From positions 181,500 through 245,499 of the forward strand of contig NZ_PVTX01000008.1 of NCBI RefSeq assembly GCF_003003075.1: DNA of 64,000 bases, read 5' to 3'. The translations under genes were made by a program, and so were the position numbers. The notes under the pieces are model-generated. The model was not told the origin of the DNA, did not search any database, and was given only the letters and a program-made list of their open reading frames with translations. Numbering within the stretch: the stretch's first letter is position 1; every line of letters starts with the position of its first letter. This DNA comes from Isoptericola halotolerans (lineage in GTDB: Bacteria; Actinomycetota; Actinomycetes; Actinomycetales; Cellulomonadaceae). Positions 1 through 8,497 of the stretch are shown in pieces.

Positions 1-1
1 G

Positions 2-727
2 CAGTCCGGCGCCACCCGCGAGCGGGAGCTCTCCGCCCTCTCGCTCGCGCGGCTCCAGCAGTACGACGGCGTCCTGCTGAGCGCGGTGGGCCTCGACTTC
101 GCGGACCTCGACCGCATCCGCACCGACGTCCCGATCGTGCTGCTCGGCGAGCAGGAGGTGCCCGATCGGTACCACAGCATCAAGATGGGCAACGTGGCCG
201 GGGCACGGCTCGCGACGGAGCACCTCGTGGCCCGCGGAGCACGGCGCGTGGCCGTGCTCGGGGGCCGGCTCGACACGCCGCACCATGACATGGCGTCGTC
301 GAGGGCGCAGGGCTGGGCCGACGCGCTGGACGCGGCCGGGCTAGCGCCGGACCCCGCGCTGGTGATCCCCCTGGAGTCGTTCTCGATCGCGGAGGCACGC
401 GCCGCGATCGCCGAGCGGGTCGCGGGCGGGCTCGCCGTCGACGGTGTCCTCGGCGTCACCGACGAGATCGCCATCGGCGCCATGGCCGGACTGCGCGACG
501 CCGGCCGCAGCGTGCCCGACGACGTCCAGGTCGTCGGGTTCGACAACCTGCGGATCTCGGACCACGTCTCGCCCGGCCTGACGAGCGTCGACCCGGGGCA
601 CGACGCGATGGTGGCCCACGCGCTGCGCCTCCTGCGACGGCAGCTCGAGGACCGGGGTGCCGCGCCGGAACACGTCGTCAGCGACGTCGCTCTGGTAGAG
701 CGCGGAAGCACGCGCCGTCCAAAGTGA
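2..727 (+). CDS. LacI-family transcriptional regulator, C-terminal part (cut by window edge)
   Basis: The frame is open from base 2, so only the sugar-binding domain (241 residues) is present and the N-terminal helix-turn-helix lies outside the window. The visible part has the periplasmic-binding-protein-like fold typical of LacI/GalR proteins. It contains a strand-turn of the type DGVLL, a GARRVAVLGG segment, a DGVLGVTDEIAIGA stretch, and the C-terminal VQVVGFDNLRISDHVSPGLTSV signature, followed by a VERGSTRRP tail. These proteins repress sugar-use genes until a sugar or sugar phosphate binds. The target operon is probably upstream, outside the window. Family call is firm; ligand unknown. 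Confidence 0.9.
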   Translation, partial: QSGATRERELSALSLARLQQYDGVLLSAVGLDFADLDRIRTDVPIVLLGEQEVPDRYHSIKMGNVAGARLATEHLVARGARRVAVLGGRLDTPHHDMASSRAQGWADALDAAGLAPDPALVIPLESFSIAEARAAIAERVAGGLAVDGVLGVTDEIAIGAMAGLRDAGRSVPDDVQVVGFDNLRISDHVSPGLTSVDPGHDAMVAHALRLLRRQLEDRGAAPEHVVSDVALVERGSTRRPK

Positions 728-745
728 CGGCACCGCCTGAGACCC

Positions 746-807
746 GCTGTGGGTGCACGACACGCCGCCTCCACCACCGGCACAGCGGCGTGTCGTGCAC
801 CCACAGC
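746..807. repeat. Perfect 23-bp inverted repeat, 16-base loop
   Basis: Arms at 746-768 and 785-807 are exact reverse complements over 23 bases and sit just after the stop of the LacI-type gene. There is no T tract on either side. It could be a factor-independent terminator of the lacI gene, but the arms are longer than usual. They share the core GCACGACnnGCC with the palindrome at 26188-26257. Confidence 0.85.
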
Positions 808-846
808 GTGCGGGGGCGGGGGGCGGCGGCGATGACGGAGACAACG

Positions 847-885
847 GAGGCCCGGTCACGCTCGCGACGAGCGGGACCGGGCCTC
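847..885. terminator. Hairpin terminator between converging lacI-type gene and lpdA
   Basis: An 11-bp stem (847-857 with 875-885) surrounds a 17-base loop that contains a further self-complementary segment. It lies 35 bases past the lpdA stop on the minus strand. No clear T run follows, as is common in high-G+C actinobacteria. Confidence 0.6.
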
Positions 886-919
886 TCAGCGCGACGGCAC
901 CAACGCCGTCGGCGGGCGA

Positions 920-2323
920 TCAGAAGTTGATCATGTGCCCCGCGAGACCGTGGATGGCCTCCTGGACGGACTCGGACAGCGTCGGGTGAGTGTGCACGTT
1001 GCGCGCCACCTCGTCGGCCGTGAGGTCCCACTTCTGCGCGAGGGTGAGCTCGGGCAGCAGCTCGGACACGTCCGGGCCGATGAGGTGCCCGCCGAGCAGC
1101 TCGTTGTACTTGGCGTCGGCGACGAGCTTGACGAACCCGACCGGGTCGCCGAGGCCGTGCGCCTTGCCGTTCGCCATGAACGGGAAGGTGGAGACCTTGA
1201 CGTCGTAGCCCTCGTCCTTGGCCTGCGCCTCGGTGAGGCCGAAGGAGGCCACCTGCGGCTGGCAGAACGTGGCGCGCGGCATCATGCGGTAGTCGCCCAG
1301 CGTCATCGTCTCGGCGTCGCCGATCGTCTCGGCGGCGACCACGCCCTGCGCCTCGGCGACGTGGGCGAGCATGAGCTTGGCGGTGACGTCACCGATGGCG
1401 TAGATGTGCGGCACGTTGGTGCGCATGTGGTCGTCGATGGCGATGGCGCCGCGCTCGGTGAGCTGCACGCCGGTGTTCTCGAGCCCGAAGTTCTCGACGT
1501 TCGGCGCGAAGCCCACGGCCATGAGGACCTTGTCGACCTCGAGCGAGCCGGGCTTGTCGTCCTTGACGCCCCTGTAGGAGACGGTGACGGACGAGCCCCT
1601 GTCCTCGACGGTCTGCACGGCCGTGGAGGTGAGGATCTTGACACCCAGCTTCTTGTACTGCTTGGCGATCTCCTTGGAGACGTCCGCGTCCTCGTTGGGC
1701 AGCGCCCGGTCGAGGAACTCGATGATGGTGACGTCCACGCCGTAGTTCTTCATGACGTACGCGAACTCCATGCCGATGGCGCCGGCGCCGACGATGGCGA
1801 TCGACTTCGGCAGCTCGCGCGTCATGATCTGCTTCTCGTACGTCACGACGTTGTCGGAGAGCTCGACGCCGGGCAGCAGGCGCACCTTCGAGCCGGTCGC
1901 GATGATCACGTTGTCGAACGTCACCGTCTCGGTGCCGCCCTTGTTGAGGGTCACCTCGATCGTGTTGGCGTCGCGGAACGCGCCGCGGCCGTCGTACTCG
2001 GTGATCTTGTTCTTCTTCATGAGGAAGTGGACGCCCTTGACACGGCCGTCCGCGACGTCGCGGGACCGGTCGAACGCCTTGCCGAAGTCGAACGTCACGT
2101 CACCGGACATGCCGAAGAAGTCGGCCTGGTGGGTGAACAGGTGCGCGAGCTCCGCGTTGCGCAGCAGGGCCTTGGAGGGGATGCAGCCCACGTTGAGGCA
2201 GACACCACCCCAGTACTTCTCCTCGATGATGGCGACGGACTTGCCGAGCTGTGCCGCACGGATCGCGGCGACATAGCCGCCGGGGCCAGCTCCGAGGAGG
2301 ACGACGTCGTAGTGGGAAGCCAT
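920..2323 (-). CDS. lpdA: Dihydrolipoyl dehydrogenase (E3)
   Basis: This 467-residue flavoprotein reoxidises the dihydrolipoyl groups of pyruvate, 2-oxoglutarate and branched-chain 2-oxoacid dehydrogenase complexes, passing electrons through FAD to NAD+. Residues 11-16 are the GAGPGG FAD-binding turn. The redox disulfide is C42/C47 in the CLNVGC motif. A second dinucleotide site ([10 protein letters not shown]) lies near residue 180, and the C-terminal HTHPTLSE segment supplies the catalytic His-Glu pair. The length is normal. The ATG lies six bases after a TAGGGT box (2330-2335), so the mRNA is probably leaderless. It stands alone, followed by a hairpin. Confidence 0.97.
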   Translation of the reverse strand: MASHYDVVLLGAGPGGYVAAIRAAQLGKSVAIIEEKYWGGVCLNVGCIPSKALLRNAELAHLFTHQADFFGMSGDVTFDFGKAFDRSRDVADGRVKGVHFLMKKNKITEYDGRGAFRDANTIEVTLNKGGTETVTFDNVIIATGSKVRLLPGVELSDNVVTYEKQIMTRELPKSIAIVGAGAIGMEFAYVMKNYGVDVTIIEFLDRALPNEDADVSKEIAKQYKKLGVKILTSTAVQTVEDRGSSVTVSYRGVKDDKPGSLEVDKVLMAVGFAPNVENFGLENTGVQLTERGAIAIDDHMRTNVPHIYAIGDVTAKLMLAHVAEAQGVVAAETIGDAETMTLGDYRMMPRATFCQPQVASFGLTEAQAKDEGYDVKVSTFPFMANGKAHGLGDPVGFVKLVADAKYNELLGGHLIGPDVSELLPELTLAQKWDLTADEVARNVHTHPTLSESVQEAIHGLAGHMINF

Positions 2324-2403
2324 GGGGCCACCCTATGAGGTCTCGGTGACCGGTGCGGCGTGATCTGTGTCGCACCGTCCGAGGACGGCGCGCAGACGTC
2401 GCC

Positions 2404-2847
2404 TCAGCGCACCGAGTCGACGCCGTCGTTGGCCAGCTGGTCGGCCCGCTCGTTGCCCGGGTCCCCGGCGTGCCCCTTGACCCAGACCCAGCTCACCTGG
2501 TGGCGCCCGACCTCGGCGTCGAGGGCCTGCCACAGGTCCACGTTCTTCACGGGCTTCTTGGCCGACGTCGTCCAGCCGTTGCGCTTCCAGCCGGCGATCC
2601 ACGTCTTCATGCCGTTCATGACGTAGGACGAGTCGGTGTGGACGGTGACGGCGCTCGGCTGCTTGAGCGCGCGCAGCGCCTCGACCACCGCGGTGAGCTC
2701 CATCCGGTTGTTGGTGGTGAGCTTCTCGCCGCCGAACAGCTCCTTGGCGTGCTCGCCGGACTTCAGCAGCGCACCCCACCCCCCGAGCCCCGGGTTGCCC
2801 TTGCAGGCCCCGTCGGTCCACATCTCCACGATCGGCATGTCACTCAC
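2404..2847 (-). CDS. rnhA: Ribonuclease HI
   Basis: The enzyme cuts the RNA strand of RNA-DNA hybrids, as in R-loops and primers. The sequence shows the first catalytic Asp in the [10 protein letters not shown] motif, Glu in [10 protein letters not shown], Asp in HTDSSYVM and the last Asp in [10 protein letters not shown]. It also has the TxNRMEL stretch and the W-rich handle region typical of RNase HI. The GTG at 2847 is chosen because it follows a TAGGGT box (2855-2860) by seven bases, the spacing of a leaderless start. The ATG at 2838 would match E. coli length better, and both are possible. It is downstream of no obvious operon partner. Confidence 0.93.
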   Translation of the reverse strand: MSDMPIVEMWTDGACKGNPGLGGWGALLKSGEHAKELFGGEKLTTNNRMELTAVVEALRALKQPSAVTVHTDSSYVMNGMKTWIAGWKRNGWTTSAKKPVKNVDLWQALDAEVGRHQVSWVWVKGHAGDPGNERADQLANDGVDSVR

Positions 2848-2945
2848 GCCGGTCACCCTATGTCCCCCACGGCCCCGCGGGTGTCAGGGGTGCGGCATAG
2901 CGTCGGTCCTGCGGCACACGTCCAGGGACGACGACGGAGGGCATC

Positions 2946-3809
2946 ATGAAGTTCGGGTTCATCGGGAGCTACGGGAGCCCCGCGCAGCAGGTGCGGCTCG
3001 CCCAGGAGTGCGAGGCCCACGGCTGGGACGGGTTCTTCACCTGGGACGGCGTGAGCCTGGACGACGAGGGTTTCGGCGCCCAGCCCACGTGGGACCCGTT
3101 CGGTCTGCTCGCGGCCGTCGCCGCGGTGACCGAGCGGATCACGCTGGGCGCGATGATCTTCGCGCTCCCCCGCCGGCGCCCCTGGGAGCTCGCCCAGCAG
3201 GTCCTCACGGTCGACCACCTCTCCGGTGGGCGGCTCGTGCTCCCCGTGGGTGTCGGTGTGCCGATCGACCGCGCGTTCACGTCAGTGAAGGGCCAGCCCT
3301 CCACGCTGCGCGAGCGTGCGCGCGCCCTCGACGAGGTGCTCGCCTGGCTCGACCGGTCCTGGTCCGGGGAGTCCTTCGAGCACGACGGCGAGTGGGCGGG
3401 CACGGGCACGTTCCGGTTCCCCGTCCCACCCGTCCGCGGCCGGGTCCCGGTGTGGCCGGTGGCCGTCTGGGACGCGGCTCAGCCACCGCGGCGCAGCCTG
3501 GACCGTGCCCTGCGGTGGGACGGCATGGTGCCGCAGGTCCGCGGTGACTCCCCCGAGGACGCCGAGGCGGGCCCGGAGCACATCCGCGAGCTGACCGCCT
3601 GGATCGCCGAGCACCGCGACAGCGAGGCCGGGGCCTACGAGGTGATCATGCAGGGCCGGCTCGACGCCGACCCGGACAGGGCCAGGGACCAGGCACGCGC
3701 CGCTGCGGGGGCGGGCGCCACCTGGTGGATCGAGTCCTGGTGGGACCCGACCACCACCACACCGGAGAGCCTCCTCGACCGCGCCCGCCAGGGACCGCCA
3801 GCACTCTGA
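2946..3809 (+). CDS. LLM-class (luciferase-like) flavin-dependent oxidoreductase
   Basis: The 287-residue product has the N-terminal luciferase-like pattern: KFGFIGSYG, then QECEAHGWDGFFTWD, then TERITLGAMI and QVLTVDHLSGGRLVLPVG. These are core TIM-barrel elements of F420- or FMN-dependent monooxygenases and reductases. In actinobacteria many such proteins use F420, but the sequence alone does not decide the cofactor or the substrate. The ATG has a GGAGG-type ribosome site eight bases upstream. The gene is divergent from rnhA and monocistronic. Family firm, function unknown. Confidence 0.85.
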   Translation: MKFGFIGSYGSPAQQVRLAQECEAHGWDGFFTWDGVSLDDEGFGAQPTWDPFGLLAAVAAVTERITLGAMIFALPRRRPWELAQQVLTVDHLSGGRLVLPVGVGVPIDRAFTSVKGQPSTLRERARALDEVLAWLDRSWSGESFEHDGEWAGTGTFRFPVPPVRGRVPVWPVAVWDAAQPPRRSLDRALRWDGMVPQVRGDSPEDAEAGPEHIRELTAWIAEHRDSEAGAYEVIMQGRLDADPDRARDQARAAAGAGATWWIESWWDPTTTTPESLLDRARQGPPAL

Positions 3810-3827
3810 CCCTGGACACCGCGCACC

Positions 3828-3857
3828 ACCAATGATCCAATGCGTTGATTCATTGGT
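3828..3857. promoter_or_regulatory. Candidate operator/promoter of the membrane protein-GntR operon
   Basis: An 8-base inverted repeat, ACCAATGA (3828-3835) and TCATTGGT (3850-3857), lies in an A+T-richer pocket just before the ribosome-binding site. A nested CCAATG/CATTGG pair is at 3837-3842 and 3851-3856. Its place directly before an operon encoding a GntR/YtrA-type repressor suggests it is that repressor's operator; this is inference. Confidence 0.5.
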
Positions 3858-3877
3858 TGAGTGACCAGGAGGTGCGC

Positions 3878-4813
3878 ATGTTCGCAAGTGCCGTCGTCGT
3901 GGTGGCGCTGGTCGCGGTGGTCCTGCCCGCGGCTCTGGTCGGGCTCGTGCTGTGGGTGGTTCGCCGCGCGCACGACGCCGACGGCGCGCCCGCGCGGGCA
4001 GCGCGGCGCCACGAGCTGGTGGTCTCCACGGTCGCCACGAGCGCCGCGGTGGTCTGCACGATCGTGCTCGTCGCCCAGCCCGTCGTCGGGCCCGGGTGGG
4101 CACCGGCCCCCGGCACGCTGCAGGCGGTGGCACCGTTCGCCGTCGCGCTGGTGTTCTGCACGGTCCGCGCCGTCGGCGAGCAGACCTGGCCCCGCCCCCG
4201 CGGGCAGGTCCGCTCGGCGCCGCTGGTCCGCCGGACCGTCCGGTCGCTCGGTGGCGTGCGCCTCCGCCTGGCGCTGGCGACCGCGGGCGGGCTCGGACTC
4301 GCCCTGATCGCCTGCGGCCTCACCGCCGACCTCACCGGCCGGGCCTTCCCCACCGGCCCCGCTGCGGTCCCCGACGGCGGCGTCGTGACGGGTGCCTCCG
4401 GCCCCTACCCGGGGTGGCCCTACGGCGTGCCGATGCTGCTCGGGCTCGTCGTCACCGTCGTCGCGACGCTGCTCACGCTGCGCACGATCACGCGGCGGCC
4501 GCCGCTCCACGGCGTCCCCGCCCCCGACGACGACGCCGTGCGCGCGACCAGCGCCGCCCGGCTCCTCGGTGCCGTCCAGCTGTGCCTCGGCGTCGCGCTC
4601 GGCTCGACCCTCGCCGTGGCCGGGAACGCGGTGCGCGTCGGCGGCGAGGGGCTGGCGATCAACGGCGCTCCGACCGGCGGCCTCGTCGCGCTCGGGGTCG
4701 CCCTGTCCCTGGCGGGCTTGGCGGTCGCCGTCGCCTCGGTCGTCACGGCGATCCTGGCCGCGTGGCCCCAGACTCCGCGCCGCGCCGCGACCTCGACGCT
4801 CGCCGCGGCATGA
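3878..4813 (+). CDS. Multi-spanning membrane protein of unknown function, paired with a GntR regulator
   Basis: The 311-residue product starts with a strong hydrophobic helix (VVVVALVAVVLPAALVGLVLW) and has about six to seven membrane segments in all, with basic and proline-rich loops. I recognise no catalytic motif. The start at 3878 is chosen because AGGAGG lies five bases upstream; a longer frame from 3845 lacks this. Its stop overlaps the GntR gene by four bases (ATGA), so the two are translationally coupled. In YtrA-type operons the short GntR protein represses the membrane or ABC genes beside it, which gives a plausible but unproved role in envelope stress. Confidence 0.75.
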   Translation: MFASAVVVVALVAVVLPAALVGLVLWVVRRAHDADGAPARAARRHELVVSTVATSAAVVCTIVLVAQPVVGPGWAPAPGTLQAVAPFAVALVFCTVRAVGEQTWPRPRGQVRSAPLVRRTVRSLGGVRLRLALATAGGLGLALIACGLTADLTGRAFPTGPAAVPDGGVVTGASGPYPGWPYGVPMLLGLVVTVVATLLTLRTITRRPPLHGVPAPDDDAVRATSAARLLGAVQLCLGVALGSTLAVAGNAVRVGGEGLAINGAPTGGLVALGVALSLAGLAVAVASVVTAILAAWPQTPRRAATSTLAAA

Positions 4814-5241
4814 GCGACATCGTCGTCACGCTCGGCGCGCCCGTCCCGGTCTACGAGCAGATCCGCTCCCAGGTCGCGGCGGCGGTCGCCGTGGGCACCC
4901 TCCGGCCCGGCGCCCGGCTGCCGGCTTCGCGCGACCTCGCGCGCGACCTCGGGATCGCCGTCGGTACCGTCCAGCGCGCCTACCGCGAGCTCGAGGCGAG
5001 CGGGGTGGTGATCTCCCGGCGCCGCACGGGCACCGTGGTCGCACCCGCCGGAACCGGGACCACCCCGGCGGGTGGGAGGACCTCCGTCCCCCCACCCGCC
5101 GGGGTGGTCGCACAGGCTCGCGCCCTCGTGACCGACGCGCGCGCGGCAGGTCTCACCGACGACGCCGTGCTCGACGTCGTCCGGGGCGCCCTCGCCACCC
5201 CACGCGACCGGACCGCGGAGGTCGGGCGCGAGGTCAGCTGA
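4810..5241 (+). CDS. Short GntR-family (YtrA-type) transcriptional regulator
   Basis: This 143-residue protein has an N-terminal winged helix: [13 protein letters not shown], then [34 protein letters not shown] and a RRRTGTVV wing. The C-terminal tail is only about 65 residues, too short for the FadR or HutC ligand domains, which is the pattern of the YtrA subgroup. It overlaps the upstream membrane-protein gene by ATGA and converges on leuD with an 8-base overlap of the two stop regions. It probably autoregulates its operon through the inverted repeat at 3828-3857. Confidence 0.87.
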   Translation: MSDIVVTLGAPVPVYEQIRSQVAAAVAVGTLRPGARLPASRDLARDLGIAVGTVQRAYRELEASGVVISRRRTGTVVAPAGTGTTPAGGRTSVPPPAGVVAQARALVTDARAAGLTDDAVLDVVRGALATPRDRTAEVGREVS

Positions 5242-5872
5242 CCGGCCGCGCCGGCTCGATGTCGACCTTCGGCAGGTGCTTGGCGGGCAGCGTCTTCGGC
5301 CGCCACGCGGCCCGCTTCTCCTCGAACGCGGTGATGTCGGCCTCGTTCTGCAGCGTCAGGCCGATGTCGTCGAGCCCCTCCATGAGGCGCCAGCGGGTGT
5401 ACTCGTCGATCTGGAACGGCACGGTGACGTCGTCGGCGTGCACGGTCCGGGTCTCGAGGTCGACCGTCACCTCGGTGCCGGGCTTGGCCTCGAGGATCTT
5501 CCAGAGCAGCTCGATGTCCTCCTGGGCGACCATGCCGGCCACGAGACCCTGCTTGCCGGAGTTGCCGCGGAAGATGTCGGCGAACCGGGAGGCGAGGACC
5601 ACGCGGAAGCCGTAGTCCTTGAGCGCCCAGACGGCGTGCTCACGCGACGAACCGGTGCCGAAGTCGGGGCCGGCCACGAGCACCGAGCCGGCCGAGTACG
5701 CCTCCTGGTTCAGCACGAACGACGGGTCGCTGCGCCATGCCGCGAAGAGCGCGTCCTCGAACCCGGTGCGCGTCACCCGCTTGAGGTAGACGGCCGGGAT
5801 GATCTGGTCGGTGTCGACGTTGCTGCGGCGCAGCGGCACCCCGACGCCGGTGTGGGTGGTGATCTTCTCCAT
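5234..5872 (-). CDS. leuD: 3-isopropylmalate dehydratase small subunit
   Basis: LeuD is the swivel domain of isopropylmalate isomerase and works with LeuC in leucine synthesis. In organisms with citramalate synthase it also serves the isoleucine route. The 212 residues include the opening [17 protein letters not shown], the substrate loop [17 protein letters not shown] and the RGNSGKQGL segment. Length is normal. It follows leuC by 28 bases with an AGGAG site, so the two are cotranscribed. Confidence 0.97.
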   Translation of the reverse strand: MEKITTHTGVGVPLRRSNVDTDQIIPAVYLKRVTRTGFEDALFAAWRSDPSFVLNQEAYSAGSVLVAGPDFGTGSSREHAVWALKDYGFRVVLASRFADIFRGNSGKQGLVAGMVAQEDIELLWKILEAKPGTEVTVDLETRTVHADDVTVPFQIDEYTRWRLMEGLDDIGLTLQNEADITAFEEKRAAWRPKTLPAKHLPKVDIEPARPVS

Positions 5873-5900
5873 GGGGACTCCTGTAGAAAGCGCGGGGTGC

Positions 5901-7376
5901 TCAGACGAAGGACGGGGCGGTCAGCGGTGCCAGCGGGGTGCCGTCGAACGTGGTCAGGTCGACGTCGCCCTCCAGGTCCAGGTCCGACAGCGAGGACAGC
6001 GTGCCCCGGATGGCGGTCGCGGCCGCGACGAGCGGCGAGACGAGGTGGGTCCGCCCGCCCTTGCCCTGCCGGCCCTCGAAGTTGCGGTTGGACGTGGACG
6101 CCGCGCGCTCGCCCGGTGCGAGCTGGTCGGGGTTCATGCCGAGGCACATGGAGCACCCGGCGTTGCGCCACTCGGCGCCGAACTCCTTGAAGATGACGTC
6201 GAGGCCCTCGGTCTCGGCCTGCAGGCGCACGCGGGCCGACGCCGGCACGACGAGCACGCGGACGTCCTCGGCTTTCGTGCGACCCCGGAGGACCTTGGCG
6301 ACCGACCGGAGGTCCTCGATGCGACCGTTGGTGCACGAGCCGATGAACACGGTGTCGACCGTGACGTCGCGCAGCGGCATGCCGGCCTCGAGGCCCATGT
6401 ACTCCAGCGCCCGCTCGGCGCTGACGCGCTCGCCCTCGTCGGCGATCTCGGCCGGGACCGGCACGTTCGCGCTCAGCGGCAGGCCCTGGCCGGGGTTGGT
6501 CCCCCAGGTGACGAACGGCTCGAGGTCGGAGGCGCGCAGGACGACCTCCTCGTCGAACACCGCGTCGTCGTCGCTGCGCAGCGTCTTCCAGTACTCGACG
6601 GCGGTGTCCCAGTCCTCGCCCTCGGGCGCGTGGGGGCGGCCCTTGAGGTAATCGAACGTGGTCTCGTCGGGCGCGATCATGCCGGCGCGGGCGCCCGCCT
6701 CGATGGACATGTTGCAGATGGTCATCCGCGCCTCCATCGAGAGCCGGCGGATGGCCTCGCCGCGGTACTCGAGCACGTAGCCCTGCCCGCCGCCGGTGCC
6801 GATCTTGGCGATGATCGCCAGGATGATGTCCTTGGAGGTGGCGCCCGGGGGCAGCTCGCCGTCGACGGTGATCGCCATGGTCTTGAACGGCGCCAGGGGC
6901 AGCGTCTGGGTGGCGAGCACGTGCTCGACCTCGGAGGTGCCGATGCCGAACGCGAGCGCGCCGAACGCGCCGTGGGTGGAGGTGTGCGAGTCGCCGCAGA
7001 CGACGGTCAGGCCCGGCATGGTGAGCCCGAGCTGGGGCCCCACCTGGTGCACGATCCCCTGGTCGGCGTCGCCGAGGGAGTGGATCCGCACGCCGAACTC
7101 GGCCGCGTTGTTGCGCAGCGTGTCGATCTGCGTGCGGCTGGTCAGGTCCGCGATCGGCAGGTCGATGTCGAGCGTGGGCGTGTTGTGGTCCTCGGTCGCG
7201 ATCGTCAGGTCGGGGCGCCGCACGGGGCGCCCGGCGAGACGGAGTCCTTCGAACGCCTGCGGGCTCGTCACCTCGTGCACGAGGTGCAGGTCGATGTAGA
7301 GCAGGTCCGGTGCCCCGTCGGCGCCCTGGCGCACCAGGTGCGCCTCCCAGACCTTCTCTGCCAGCGTGCCGGCCAT
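5901..7376 (-). CDS. leuC: 3-isopropylmalate dehydratase large subunit
   Basis: The large subunit of isopropylmalate isomerase carries a [4Fe-4S] cluster. Cysteine ligands are visible in IGSCTNGR and CSMCLGMN. It also has the [20 protein letters not shown] and [12 protein letters not shown] signatures of the aconitase family. The ATG at 7376 is chosen over an upstream start at 7418 because AGGAGCT lies seven bases before it and the product (491 aa, beginning AGTLAEKVW) matches family length. It is divergent from the ndgR-like regulator, which is known in related bacteria to control leuCD. Confidence 0.97.
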   Translation of the reverse strand: MAGTLAEKVWEAHLVRQGADGAPDLLYIDLHLVHEVTSPQAFEGLRLAGRPVRRPDLTIATEDHNTPTLDIDLPIADLTSRTQIDTLRNNAAEFGVRIHSLGDADQGIVHQVGPQLGLTMPGLTVVCGDSHTSTHGAFGALAFGIGTSEVEHVLATQTLPLAPFKTMAITVDGELPPGATSKDIILAIIAKIGTGGGQGYVLEYRGEAIRRLSMEARMTICNMSIEAGARAGMIAPDETTFDYLKGRPHAPEGEDWDTAVEYWKTLRSDDDAVFDEEVVLRASDLEPFVTWGTNPGQGLPLSANVPVPAEIADEGERVSAERALEYMGLEAGMPLRDVTVDTVFIGSCTNGRIEDLRSVAKVLRGRTKAEDVRVLVVPASARVRLQAETEGLDVIFKEFGAEWRNAGCSMCLGMNPDQLAPGERAASTSNRNFEGRQGKGGRTHLVSPLVAAATAIRGTLSSLSDLDLEGDVDLTTFDGTPLAPLTAPSFV

Positions 7377-7455
7377 CTCGAGCTCCTCGTTCCGCCACCG
7401 GTGGGTGGCTGTCGTCACTTGTGCTTCCGCGACCTGACGTGCTGTCCACGAACCG

Positions 7456-7500
7456 AAGTTTGCGTAGAACTTGCAATCTCACCAAGCGAGACGTCAGTAT
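7456..7500. promoter_or_regulatory. Divergent leuC / ndgR promoter region with candidate operator
   Basis: For the plus-strand gene, TTGCAA (7471-7476), an 18-base spacer and CAGTAT (7495-7500) end six bases before its ATG, so this mRNA is probably leaderless. For leuC, TTGGTG (complement of 7480-7485) with a weak CAAACT box is possible. An inverted repeat AAGTT-N7-AACTT (7456-7460, 7468-7472) overlaps both promoters and is a candidate site for the IclR-type regulator; the binding is inferred. Confidence 0.5.
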
Positions 7501-7506
7501 CGACCT

Positions 7507-8226
7507 ATGGACGATACTAGCGGAGTCGGCGTACTGGACAAGGCCGCGTCCGTTCTCGGAGCACTCGAGGCCGGTCCCGCCACTCTGGCGCAGCTGGTCT
7601 CCTCGACCGGCCTCGCCCGCCCGACGGCGCACCGGCTCGCGGTCGCGCTCGAGCACCACCGGTTCGTGGCCCGCGACATGCAGGGCCGGTTCGTGCTGGG
7701 CCCCCGCCTCAACGAGCTCGCGACGGCGGCCGGCGAGGACCGGTTGCTCGCCGCGGCGAACCCGGTGCTCACGGCCCTGCGCGACCACACGGGCGAGTCG
7801 GCGCAGCTCTACCGCCGCCAGGGTGACCACCGCGTGTGCGTGGCCGCCGCCGAGCGGCCCGTCGGCCTGCGCGACTCGATCCCCGTCGGCGCCACCCTGA
7901 CCATGCACGCCGGTTCCGCGGCCCAGATCCTGCTCGCCTGGGAGGAGCCGGACCGTCTGCACCGCGGCCTGCGCGAAGCGGTCTTCACCGCGACGATCCT
8001 CTCCGGCGTCCGACGGCGCGGTTGGGCCCAGTCGGTCTCCGAGCGGGAGCTGGGCGTCGCCTCGGTGTCGGCGCCGGTCCGTGGCCCCTCCGGGCGCATC
8101 GTGGCCGCCGTCTCCGTCTCGGGACCGGTCGAGCGCCTGACCCGCCAGCCCGGTCGGCTGCACTCGGCCTCCGTCGTCGCGGCGGCCAACCGCCTCACCG
8201 AGGTGCTCCAGCGGGCAGGCGAGTGA
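7507..8226 (+). CDS. ndgR: IclR-family regulator, NdgR/LtbR-like
   Basis: The 239-residue protein has an IclR winged helix (LDKAASVLGALEAGPATLAQLVSSTGLARPTAHRLAVALE) followed by the ligand-binding domain. Divergent placement against leuCD is the hallmark of the NdgR/LtbR/AreB group, which controls leucine and related amino-acid genes in Streptomyces and Corynebacterium. The ATG at 7507 lies six bases after a CAGTAT box; an upstream start at 7471 would overlap the promoter elements. Gene symbol given by synteny and family, not by binding data. Confidence 0.85.
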   Translation: MDDTSGVGVLDKAASVLGALEAGPATLAQLVSSTGLARPTAHRLAVALEHHRFVARDMQGRFVLGPRLNELATAAGEDRLLAAANPVLTALRDHTGESAQLYRRQGDHRVCVAAAERPVGLRDSIPVGATLTMHAGSAAQILLAWEEPDRLHRGLREAVFTATILSGVRRRGWAQSVSERELGVASVSAPVRGPSGRIVAAVSVSGPVERLTRQPGRLHSASVVAAANRLTEVLQRAGE

Positions 8227-8327
8227 CGGCGCGCCGTGAGTGGTGCTCGCGGCGCGACCCCGCAGGTCAGTAGGCTCCCCACCAGCGGGGCGACCCTGCC
8301 CCGTCGACCGAGAGGCGTGAGGACCCG

Positions 8328-8495
8328 ATGCCGGCCAAGGCCAAGACCCTCCTGATCTGGCTCGTCGTGATCTTTCTGATCTACGCGATCGTCACGAGCC
8401 CGGACCGCGCTGCGGACATCGTCAAGGCGATCTGGGACGTGATCGCCAACGCGTTCGCCAGCTTCGGGGAGTTTCTCGCCAACCTGACCTCGTAA
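8328..8495 (+). CDS. Small membrane protein, 55 aa
   Basis: A 55-codon frame encodes a positively charged N terminus (MPAKAKT), one hydrophobic helix (LLIWLVVIFLIYAIVTS), a charged segment (PDRAADIVKAI), and an amphipathic tail (WDVIANAFASFGEFLANLT). The stop lies only two bases before the GTG of the PH-domain gene, so the two are almost surely cotranscribed and perhaps work together at the membrane. Clear third-position G+C bias and tight spacing support a real gene. No function is known to me. Confidence 0.75.
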   Translation: MPAKAKTLLIWLVVIFLIYAIVTSPDRAADIVKAIWDVIANAFASFGEFLANLTS

Positions 8496-8497
8496 CC

